A stretch of 22,936 nucleotides of DNA from M3007 sp041160955 (lineage in GTDB: Bacteria > Bacteroidota > Bacteroidia > Chitinophagales > Saprospiraceae). Below are positions 15,769 to 22,936 of the stretch, piece by piece. The first letter of the stretch is position 1; each line of letters begins with the position of its first letter. The stretch is taken from the NCBI GenBank assembly GCA_041160955.1, contig JBEAVK010000450.1:1-22936 (forward strand). The letters are read 5' to 3'. The notes beneath the pieces are model-generated. The model was not told the DNA's origin and ran no database searches. It worked only from the letters and a program-made list of their open reading frames with translations. Position numbers and translations under genes: made by a program.

Positions 15769-15828
15769 ATTTCATCTATTTTTCCGTTATTTGTGCGGAA
15801 AATTTCCCTCTCATTTAATTAACCACCT

Positions 15829-18800
15829 ATGCAAGTTACCCTCAAAGGCATTCTCTTAGCTACCCTATTAGCCACGTTAGCATCTTGTCATCTATTCAAT
15901 AAAAACAAAACTAAAACCACCATGGCCACAACCGGAGACTATACATCCGAATGGAAAATCGTGGACAGCCTTGACCAACAACAGCTGCCCAAAAGCGCAC
16001 TCGAAAAAGTAGAATCCATCGCACTGCGCGCACGCGCCGAAAACAACACCGAGCAAATCCTAAAAACGGTCATTTATAAAGGTAAATACACCGTAGAACT
16101 GGAAGAAGACGGTATCGTAAAGGCCATACAACTCTTTGAAACAGAAGAAAAAACGGCTACCCAACCCGCCAAAGCCGTACTCCAAAGTATGCTAGGCGAA
16201 ATGTACCACAATTACCTACAAAGCAATGGCTGGAACCTATCACAACGCACCCCTATTCCCGATGGTGAAGGAGGCGATATCCTCACTTGGTCGGCTGCAC
16301 AGATTGAAAAACGCGCTTTAGATCTGTATCTTTCGTCTGTTGAACCCATTGAATTACTGTATAATACACCCGTTGGTAATTTTAAAGAACTAATAAGCAA
16401 AGGTACAAACGACAGCATTTCGGGCAATAGCCTCCACCCTACCCTATTGGATATATTGGCTTATCGCGCCATTGCCCATACGAGTAACGAAAGCAGTTAT
16501 TTGAACGAACCCAGTTTTCGGTTCAACCTCGATCAAGAGTCCGCTTTTGCGCAACCTGATGCTTTTGTAAAAACCAAATTTGAATCCCAAGATTTGAATT
16601 CCGGTAAGTGGCGCACCATTCAAATGTACCAAAAACTGACCGAATGGCACTTAAAAAAGCCACAATCGCCATCCATTGTAGAGGTGACACTGCGCAGATT
16701 GGACTTTGCTAAAGAAAACAGCAGTAGAAATGATGTTGACAAATTATATATTTCGACACTTGATGATTTATTAAAATCATGGAAAGCATCACCGGTTTGT
16801 ACTGAAATTATGTACAATCAAGCCAATTATTGGGTGAACCAAAGTCAAATAAAAGATGCGGTAGCAATTTGCAGGAGTGCCATTGCTTTATTCCCAGATA
16901 GTTATGGAGCAAATAATTGTAAACGTTTATTGGCGCAATTGGAGTACAGTACATTGCAGTTGCAAATAGAACAGCATAATTTACCAGAACAAGCCATTTT
17001 ATTACATTTATCGTATAAAAATACAGACAAAGGCCGTTACAAAATTGTAGAATGGCCCGAAGATACCGATAACCAAAACTATGAAAACGTGCAATCAAAA
17101 TTATTAATGGCCAAAGCGGTATCCAATACGGCATTTACCATTAAAAACCCAGGCGACTACCAACAACACCAGACCGAAATCATGGTAAATCCATTGCCCG
17201 CCGGTAACTATGCCATTGTTCTATCCAAAACGGGTAATTTTGATAAAAAGGAAGATATCTGCGATTATGCGTTTTTTGATTGCACCAATATTGCTGCGAT
17301 CCGTTTGGCATCTCAAAATGATTATACCGATTACTGGGTCGTTGACCGCGCCACAGGTCAACCTTTAGCAGGTATTAATGGTGAACTTATGGAATATCGG
17401 TGGGATAATAACCGCTATAAGTCCACTTTGATCCGCGCCGTAGTGAGCGATGCCAATGGTAATGTACGTGTAGAAGGAGAAAGAAAAAACGCCAATATGT
17501 ACGTGATCTTTAGGTCTGGCAAAAACACCGTCCGCACGGATAATTTCAATCATTATCCGCAACCCAAACCCACACAGAGCCGAGAAATACAATTCTTTAC
17601 CGACCGCGGTATGTACCGCCCCGGACAAACCATCTATTTCAAAGGGATTGCCCTCCAGCGCAACGAAAAATACACGCCTTCCATTATTGCTAATGCGAGC
17701 GTCACGGTCACATTGCGCGATGCAAATGGACAAGAACGCGGCAAAATAGATCTTAAAACCAACGAATTTGGTACATTTAACGGCACATTTGTCTTACCGA
17801 CAGGTGTATTAACGGGTAGTTTTAGTATTGAAGCCATAGGCGACGCTGGTCGTGGTACTACTTATGTACAAGTGGAGGAATACAAACGCCCTAAATTTGA
17901 GGTGACCTTTGAACCCATGGAAGGCAGTTACCGCATCAATGAACAAGTGACCGTAAAGGGCTTGGCCATGAATTATGCCGGCAATCCCTCCGATGGTTCT
18001 AAAGTTACGTGGCGGGTGATACGCCGCACATGGACACCTTGGTGGTGGTACAAATGCGGCGGCGGCTATTACAACGATGAGGTACAAGAAATTGCAGAAG
18101 GCACAACTATATCAGGCATTGATGGCAAATTTGATATTGTATTCAAAGCCATTCCTAGCGATCAGCCCGAAGCACAATACCCACCAGCATTCAACTACGA
18201 GGTGACCGCTGAGGTGACCGATCAAAGCGGTGAAACGCGTTCGGGCGAAACATCCGTAAAAATTGGTAAATACAGTGTAATATTGAGTAATAGCCTAGAA
18301 TCTCAAACGATTTTGGATTCGCTTAAATCGGTGTCTTTGATTACCAATAATTTGGCCGACAAAAAGATTCCGACAAAAGGCAGCATTTCCATCCAAAAAT
18401 TGAGCGCACCGGATCGTTTTTTCAAAACAAAACCTTTCCAAGCCATTGATATTACCACTATCGACGAGGCAACCTTTAGGAAAAACTTCCCAGCATTCGC
18501 CTATAATGAGGAGGATTTACCTAAAAACTGGAAACCCGTGGGCGCAGCCTTAACCTATAATTTTGATACAGGTAAATCGGATAAAATTGACCTCACTACT
18601 CAAAATATCGCACCCGGACACTATAAAGTGACGATGGAGGCCAAAGATAGTTATGGCGCTACGGTCACTTCCGAAAAAACAGTAGAAGTGCGCAAGAACG
18701 CCTTAGATTTCCGGGGCGTTCAGCATACCGCAAAAAGTGAAATACGCCATCCCGGCGAAAAGGCGACGATGATGATTGGTACTTCTTTCCCAGGTTTGTT

Positions 18801-21800
18801 CTCGTTAGTGGTCAATAATCGCGCATTTCAGCCCGTAGAAACGGTTTGGCATAATATCATTGGAAATAAAACCATTGAATTCCCTATCCGAGAGGCCGAT
18901 CGCGGCGGTATGAACACACATTGGATAGCGGTATATGATAACCGTGTTTATACAGGTAGTAGCACTTGGCAAATACCGTTCGACAATAAAAAACTCGATA
19001 TTAAATTTGAAACGTTCCGCGATAAGATGCTGCCGGGCGGTAAAGAAGAATGGCGTTTGCGCATTACCGGGCCTAATAAAGAAAAAGTAGCCGCTGAATT
19101 GGCGGCCTCCATGTACGATGCATCATTGGATCAATTTTCGCCGTTCCAATGGGCATTTAGTCCGTTTTATGCTTATAGATCTTCCGAACATCCTTACGCG
19201 CAAGGCATTGGAGGGGTGCAAGGCATGAATTATATCCCATCTGATGCTAACGATGGCATTCAAGATCCTATCCGCAATTACCCTGAACTGAACTGGTATG
19301 ATTTCCCGTTGTATGGTAATCGGGGCAGATTTCGGCGTTCTTTTGGTGATTATGGTGGCGCCCCAGAAGTTATGTCAGCATCAGCACCCGCCATGTCAAT
19401 GCAAAAGGAAGCTGCTGGAGACAACTATAAAAGATCCTCACCCGTAGCCTATTTGGAAGTAGAAGATAGTGCGTTATTAAACAAAGTAGAAAAAAGCGGA
19501 ACTACCCCAACCCCTTACCCCGCTCAAATCCGTACTAACCTCAACGAAACCGTCTTCTTTTTCCCAGAATTACGCACCGATGCCAATGGCGATGTGTTGG
19601 TCAAATTCACAATGAATGAAGCGCTTACTCGGTGGAAATTTCAGGTTTTTGCGCATACCAAGGAGTTGCAATACGCTTTGGCCGAAAAATCAGTAGTGAC
19701 GCAAAAAGATTTGATGATTACCGCCAATGCACCCCGTTTTTTCCGCGCTGGCGATGAACTGGAATTTGCCGCAAAAATCAGTAACCTCACAGACGCTGCC
19801 ACAACAGGTACGGCCAGTCTCGCTTTGATGGATGCAGCAACCCTAAAACCTTTGGAAAAGGAATTGGGATTAACCGCACCGGGCGTTACGTTCTCCGTTG
19901 GTGCCAAGCAATCCACGGCTGTCCGTTGGAAAATATCCATTCCCACCGATTTTACAGGCGCAGTTACTTGGCGCGTGTTTGCTGATAGTAAAACAGGGCG
20001 CGACGGCGAAGAAAGCACCGTGCCTGTGGTTACCAATCGGATGCTGGTCACCGAAAGCCTTCCAATGGCTTTGCGCGGGAATCAAAACAAGACTTTCCGT
20101 TTTGATGAATGGAAACCATCTGCAACACGTACTCCCATGTCTTATACTTTGGAATTTACGTCCAATCCGGCTTGGTATGCAGTGCAATCACTCCCCTATT
20201 TGATGGAGTTTCCGCACGAGTGCAGCGAGCAGGTATTTAGCCGCTTCTATGCCAATACGTTAGCGGGTTCTATTACGGAGAAAATGCCGGCCATCCGCCG
20301 TATTTACGACCGTTGGAAAGGCACAAAGGCGTTGGAATCTAATTTGAGTAAAAATCAAGAGTTGAAATACGCTTTATTGGAAGAAACGCCTTGGGTATTG
20401 GATGCGCAGGACGAAGCCAAGCAAAAGCAACAAATTGGGCTTTTATTCGACCTTAATAAAATGGCCGACGAGCGTACACGCGCCATTAATACCTTGAGCG
20501 AACGACAGTCTGAAAATGGCGGTTGGCCTTGGTTCCCGGGTGGACAAGAAAGTTGGGGCATTACACAGCATATTGTATGTGGTATGGCGCATTTAGAGCG
20601 GTTACAAGCATTTAACCTCCAAAATGATGCCACAGCAGCCAATATGATGGATCGTGCTATGGGCTTTTGCCAAGTACAGGCGGATAAAAATTACGAGGAA
20701 ATTAAACAAAGGGTCGAAAGAGGCCAAGCCAAATGGGACGACGACCATTTGAGCAGTCTTGTTATTCAATACCTCTATGCAAGGTCGTTTTCAAAGGTGG
20801 ATAAACCGGATAAAATTTTTGTTTTTTATACAAATTTGATAGGAAAACATTGGACAAGTAAAAGTTTATACGAACAAGGATTATTGGCCTTGGTGACCTA
20901 CCGTATTGGTGATAAAACATTGGCCGCAAGCATCGTAAAATCGTTGAAAGAACGCGCCATGGTCAAAGAGGAATTAGGGATGTATTGGCCCAATGATTGG
21001 GGGATGTATTGGTACCAATTGCCCGTAGAAACCCAAGCCATTATGATTGAGGTATTCCATGAAGTAGCCGCAGATCGTACCGCTGTGGATGACCTTAGGA
21101 TTTGGTTGCTCAAGAATAAGCAAACCAACCGCTGGGAAAGTACCAAAGCAACCGCTGAGGCTATTTACGCTTTATTGCTTACTGGCGATAACTGGTTGGA
21201 ATCCACCAAAAACGTACAAGTAACCTTGGGTGGACAAAAAATAAACCCCAAGGAATACGAACCCGGCAGTGGCTATTTTAAACAAACCTGGAGCGGCAGT
21301 GAGATGAAGCCGTCTTGGTCGGAGGTGAGCGTTAAAAACCCGAACAACACCATTGTCTGGGGTGCTGCCTATCGCCAGTATTTTGATGATTTGGACAATA
21401 TTACGACGTTCAAAAAAACGGGTTTGACCATTGTTCGTACGATTTTCAGGGAGCGCAACTCAGCAAAAGGCCCAATGTTAGAGGCCATAAAAGAGGGCGA
21501 TCAGATTCAAGTAGGCGACCAAGTAAAAGTGCGGATCGAAATCAGGTCGGATCGGCAGATGGAATTTGTGCATTTAAAGGATATGCGCCCGTCGGGTTGC
21601 GAACCCAAAAATGTATTGAGCGGTTACAGGTACCAAGGCGGTTTGGGTTATTACGAAAGTACCCGCGATTTGGCGACGCATTTCTTTATAGACTATCTAC
21701 CGCGCGGAACATTCGTGTTAGAATATCCGTTGGTGGCTACCCATAAAGGCAATATGTCCTTTGGTATTTCGACCCTACAATCCATGTATGCTCCCGAATT

Positions 21801-21840
21801 CACCTCGCACTCTAATGGAATCAGAATAAAAATTGAGTAA
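15829..21840 (+). CDS. Alpha-2-macroglobulin family lipoprotein with thioester motif
   Basis: This 2003-residue protein probably traps and inhibits foreign proteases in the periplasm or at the surface. It has a lipoprotein signal (LLATLASC, lipid on C20). The N-terminal ~570 residues hold a TPR-like helical pair near 327-372 and other unassigned parts. MG2 begins near 590 (FTDRGMYRPGQTIYFKG), more macroglobulin domains follow, and a loose Ala/Ser/Met-rich stretch near 1180-1210 is a candidate bait region. The A2M domain (~1237-1320) includes ELRTDANGDVLVKF. The thioester site is C1465-S-E-Q1468 in PHECSEQVFSRFY, followed by the helical thioester domain with NGGWPWFPGG near 1558. The C-terminal receptor-like domain ends at 2003. 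It is longer than the E. coli proteins (about 1500-1650) because of its N-terminal extension. No penicillin-binding protein 1C gene, its frequent partner, is adjacent. A strong terminator follows. Confidence 0.94.
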   Translation: MQVTLKGILLATLLATLASCHLFNKNKTKTTMATTGDYTSEWKIVDSLDQQQLPKSALEKVESIALRARAENNTEQILKTVIYKGKYTVELEEDGIVKAIQLFETEEKTATQPAKAVLQSMLGEMYHNYLQSNGWNLSQRTPIPDGEGGDILTWSAAQIEKRALDLYLSSVEPIELLYNTPVGNFKELISKGTNDSISGNSLHPTLLDILAYRAIAHTSNESSYLNEPSFRFNLDQESAFAQPDAFVKTKFESQDLNSGKWRTIQMYQKLTEWHLKKPQSPSIVEVTLRRLDFAKENSSRNDVDKLYISTLDDLLKSWKASPVCTEIMYNQANYWVNQSQIKDAVAICRSAIALFPDSYGANNCKRLLAQLEYSTLQLQIEQHNLPEQAILLHLSYKNTDKGRYKIVEWPEDTDNQNYENVQSKLLMAKAVSNTAFTIKNPGDYQQHQTEIMVNPLPAGNYAIVLSKTGNFDKKEDICDYAFFDCTNIAAIRLASQNDYTDYWVVDRATGQPLAGINGELMEYRWDNNRYKSTLIRAVVSDANGNVRVEGERKNANMYVIFRSGKNTVRTDNFNHYPQPKPTQSREIQFFTDRGMYRPGQTIYFKGIALQRNEKYTPSIIANASVTVTLRDANGQERGKIDLKTNEFGTFNGTFVLPTGVLTGSFSIEAIGDAGRGTTYVQVEEYKRPKFEVTFEPMEGSYRINEQVTVKGLAMNYAGNPSDGSKVTWRVIRRTWTPWWWYKCGGGYYNDEVQEIAEGTTISGIDGKFDIVFKAIPSDQPEAQYPPAFNYEVTAEVTDQSGETRSGETSVKIGKYSVILSNSLESQTILDSLKSVSLITNNLADKKIPTKGSISIQKLSAPDRFFKTKPFQAIDITTIDEATFRKNFPAFAYNEEDLPKNWKPVGAALTYNFDTGKSDKIDLTTQNIAPGHYKVTMEAKDSYGATVTSEKTVEVRKNALDFRGVQHTAKSEIRHPGEKATMMIGTSFPGLFSLVVNNRAFQPVETVWHNIIGNKTIEFPIREADRGGMNTHWIAVYDNRVYTGSSTWQIPFDNKKLDIKFETFRDKMLPGGKEEWRLRITGPNKEKVAAELAASMYDASLDQFSPFQWAFSPFYAYRSSEHPYAQGIGGVQGMNYIPSDANDGIQDPIRNYPELNWYDFPLYGNRGRFRRSFGDYGGAPEVMSASAPAMSMQKEAAGDNYKRSSPVAYLEVEDSALLNKVEKSGTTPTPYPAQIRTNLNETVFFFPELRTDANGDVLVKFTMNEALTRWKFQVFAHTKELQYALAEKSVVTQKDLMITANAPRFFRAGDELEFAAKISNLTDAATTGTASLALMDAATLKPLEKELGLTAPGVTFSVGAKQSTAVRWKISIPTDFTGAVTWRVFADSKTGRDGEESTVPVVTNRMLVTESLPMALRGNQNKTFRFDEWKPSATRTPMSYTLEFTSNPAWYAVQSLPYLMEFPHECSEQVFSRFYANTLAGSITEKMPAIRRIYDRWKGTKALESNLSKNQELKYALLEETPWVLDAQDEAKQKQQIGLLFDLNKMADERTRAINTLSERQSENGGWPWFPGGQESWGITQHIVCGMAHLERLQAFNLQNDATAANMMDRAMGFCQVQADKNYEEIKQRVERGQAKWDDDHLSSLVIQYLYARSFSKVDKPDKIFVFYTNLIGKHWTSKSLYEQGLLALVTYRIGDKTLAASIVKSLKERAMVKEELGMYWPNDWGMYWYQLPVETQAIMIEVFHEVAADRTAVDDLRIWLLKNKQTNRWESTKATAEAIYALLLTGDNWLESTKNVQVTLGGQKINPKEYEPGSGYFKQTWSGSEMKPSWSEVSVKNPNNTIVWGAAYRQYFDDLDNITTFKKTGLTIVRTIFRERNSAKGPMLEAIKEGDQIQVGDQVKVRIEIRSDRQMEFVHLKDMRPSGCEPKNVLSGYRYQGGLGYYESTRDLATHFFIDYLPRGTFVLEYPLVATHKGNMSFGISTLQSMYAPEFTSHSNGIRIKIE

Positions 21841-21886
21841 TTAAGGTTTTATTTAAGAATTAAAAATCATTTTTTTAGTATTTTTT

Positions 21887-21952
21887 AGGGCTCATTTTTT
21901 TTATAAAATATTTATTATCAGATATTTATAAAAAAGGTGAGCCCTGTTTTTT
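21887..21952 (+). terminator. Rho-independent terminator after the macroglobulin gene
   Basis: AGGGCTCA with following T-run (from 21887) pairs with TGAGCCCT (ending 21945), extended by A/T pairs on the loop side, and TTTTTT follows at 21947-21952. It lies 47 bases after the macroglobulin stop. Its T-rich left side may also stop transcription from the other direction. Confidence 0.8.
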
Positions 21953-21999
21953 ACCGACAAATTGACATTTATGTATTTTTCCAGAAATGGCCTTCACCA

Positions 22000-22007
22000 T
22001 ACATTTG
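22000..22007 (+). promoter_or_regulatory. -7 promoter element of the Crp/Fnr gene
   Basis: TACATTTG is an exact TAnnTTTG match 60 bases before ATG 22068, downstream of the macroglobulin terminator. The gene therefore probably has its own transcript. No clear TTG is seen at the usual -33 distance. Confidence 0.45.
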
Positions 22008-22067
22008 TATCATTAATTGTGGCTCTAATCCAAATTTTATTTACAAACTACTACTTTTACAAGGGTT

Positions 22068-22748
22068 ATGGAAAATTCAAACAAAATTCAACTGCTTGCG
22101 CGTATGCCCATCTTATCTGCTCTTCAACCAGCGGAGTTAGAACAATTGGCAAATTGTACGCAACTGAAACGTGTAAACCGCTTCCACTTTATTTACATGC
22201 CCGATGAAAAGGCAGAATTCCTATATTTTCTTTTGAAAGGGAAGATTAAAATTGGCACATTCGCTTTGGATGGTCGCGAGGTAATCAAGGAGATTCTTCA
22301 GCCGGAACGACCATTTGGAGATTTGGCTATCGCAGGCGAAAAAAACCACAGTGATTTCGCACAGGCCATGGGCGACGAGGTGGAAATTTTGACCGTTAGA
22401 TTGTCCGATTTTTTACACCTCATGCAAACCAATTCAAACCTGATGTTCTCTTGCCTACAACACCTTAACCAGCGCTTAATGCGTGTGGAAGATCGCCTCT
22501 CTTCATTGGTATTGAAAGATGCTCGTGAGCGTATCATCGAATTTTTGGTCGATACTGCTGGACGCGAAGGTCGTAAAGTAGGTTATGAAACATTGGTAAA
22601 ACACCAGTTGACGCAGCAGGAAATTGCTAATTTGACAGGTACTAGCCGCCAAACGGTAACATCTGTACTCAATGATTTGCGTAAATCGAATTTGATTTAT
22701 TTTAATCGAAACAGTATTTTGATCCGAGACCTACAAAATTTAAGTTAA
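22068..22748 (+). CDS. Crp/Fnr family transcriptional regulator
   Basis: The 226-residue protein has an N-terminal cyclic-nucleotide-binding-like domain (about 10-125; VNRFHFIYMPDEKAEFLYFLLKGKIKIG, then PFGDLAIAGE), a long dimer helix (about 126-160) and a C-terminal winged helix. The recognition region is LTQQEIANLTGTSRQTV (from ~181), which is very typical of the family. The four-cysteine iron-sulfur site of FNR is absent, and the cyclic-nucleotide Arg motif is not clear, so the ligand is unknown. ATG 22068 fits the family's usual length. The gene has its own promoter match and a strong terminator, so it stands alone. It could regulate neighbouring envelope genes, but no operator can be assigned from this sequence. 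Confidence 0.95.
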   Translation: MENSNKIQLLARMPILSALQPAELEQLANCTQLKRVNRFHFIYMPDEKAEFLYFLLKGKIKIGTFALDGREVIKEILQPERPFGDLAIAGEKNHSDFAQAMGDEVEILTVRLSDFLHLMQTNSNLMFSCLQHLNQRLMRVEDRLSSLVLKDARERIIEFLVDTAGREGRKVGYETLVKHQLTQQEIANLTGTSRQTVTSVLNDLRKSNLIYFNRNSILIRDLQNLS

Positions 22749-22755
22749 ACCCTTG

Positions 22756-22805
22756 GATATGCAACATCGGAATTTGCCACCATTTCGATGTTGCATATCT
22801 TTTTT
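22756..22805 (+). terminator. Rho-independent terminator after the Crp/Fnr gene
   Basis: GATATGCAACATCG (22756-22769) and CGATGTTGCATATC (22786-22799) form a perfect 14-bp stem with a 16-base loop, followed directly by TTTTTT. It begins 7 bases after the stop codon. Confidence 0.9.
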
Positions 22806-22917
22806 AAGTTTTTATCTGACCAATCCAACTTTTACTTACTCTTTTACGTCATTGCTTTAACGTTATTCATTCAACGTCTTCTTTTTAACACATTCACCTG
22901 CTCAACAAAACGCTCCT

Positions 22918-22936
22918 ATGGCTCCTTACAATTATC
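22918..22936 (+). CDS. Possible start of a gene cut by the window edge
   Basis: ATG at 22918 opens a frame reading MAPYNY to the end of the window, after 110 bases of AT-rich, non-coding sequence behind the terminator. Too little is seen to assign a product. Confidence 0.25.

Larger units (their letters stand above)
15494..15828. other. AT-rich divergent intergenic region
   Basis: This 335-base gap separates the Cys-rich gene from the macroglobulin gene. Besides the minus-strand promoter match, it holds two perfect tandem copies of TTAACATTTTA (15580-15590, 15591-15601) and a hairpin at 15732-15768. A short frame (39 codons, 15703-15822) ends 6 bases before the macroglobulin ATG, but there is no strong sign that it is coding. 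No exact TAnnTTTG is seen on the plus strand. Confidence 0.6.

Noticed and set aside
21962..22207. Frame of 81 residues before and inside the Crp/Fnr gene
   Set aside because: It spans the promoter region and the first part of the regulator gene in another frame, without any recognisable protein feature.
1..22936. CRISPR array, rRNA, tRNA, riboswitch or phage genes
   Set aside because: I saw no spaced direct repeats, no tRNA-like cloverleaf with CCA end, no conserved rRNA segments and no integrase, capsid or terminase motifs.

Overview
The window looks like a chromosomal segment of a Bacteroidota bacterium, most likely of the Saprospiria or a neighbouring group. The base composition is AT-rich and there are no strong Shine-Dalgarno sites. 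Several start regions carry the phylum's -7 promoter element TAnnTTTG (minus strand near 3224, 7497 and 15534; plus strand near 7596 and 22000). The gene families also fit: AAA-ATPase/PD-(D/E)XK protein, two-component propeller histidine kinase, large alpha-2-macroglobulin lipoprotein and bifunctional HisIE. No rRNA, tRNA, CRISPR array or complete insertion sequence was seen.

Layout. 1-1650: the possible tail of an upstream gene, an unrecognised 223-residue protein, and a membrane-protein gene interrupted by a 160-bp near-perfect palindrome flanked by 8-bp direct repeats. 1651-7458 (minus strand): an AAA-ATPase/PD-(D/E)XK protein with its own promoter, a periplasmic-propeller histidine kinase preceded by a single-domain receiver, and an OsmC-type peroxide reductase. 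7609-11319 (plus): a UvrD/PcrA helicase followed closely by hisF and hisIE. 11473-14042 (plus): a site-2 protease, a small lipoprotein and a membrane-anchored MepA-like peptidase, closely spaced and probably one operon. 14176-15493 (minus): two secreted proteins, one Cys-rich with a damaged or switchable signal peptide. 15829-21840 (plus): a 2003-residue lipoprotein alpha-2-macroglobulin with an intact thioester motif. 22068-22748: a Crp/Fnr regulator. A possible further gene begins at the right edge.

Two observations stand out. (1) The palindrome at 1314-1473 begins with GTAA, is flanked by TTTTTTTC on both sides, and removing it with one repeat copy restores an open frame that adds another hydrophobic helix and ends at 1579. 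This fits a non-autonomous, MITE-like insertion, possibly mobilised by an IS66-type transposase. (2) At 15441-15482 four copies of a 10-bp repeat, next to an A7 tract, lie inside the signal-peptide coding region of the Cys-rich protein. The ATG at 15493, just downstream of a promoter match, is one frame away from the rest of the gene. Three or six repeats, or an A6 tract, would restore a continuous signal peptide. This could be a contingency (phase-variation) locus, or a simple indel or sequencing error.

As a whole the window holds housekeeping genes (repair helicase, histidine synthesis, peroxide defence), envelope protease and defence genes (site-2 protease, MepA-like peptidase, macroglobulin) and signalling genes, with small signs of genome plasticity at 1.3 kb and 15.4 kb.
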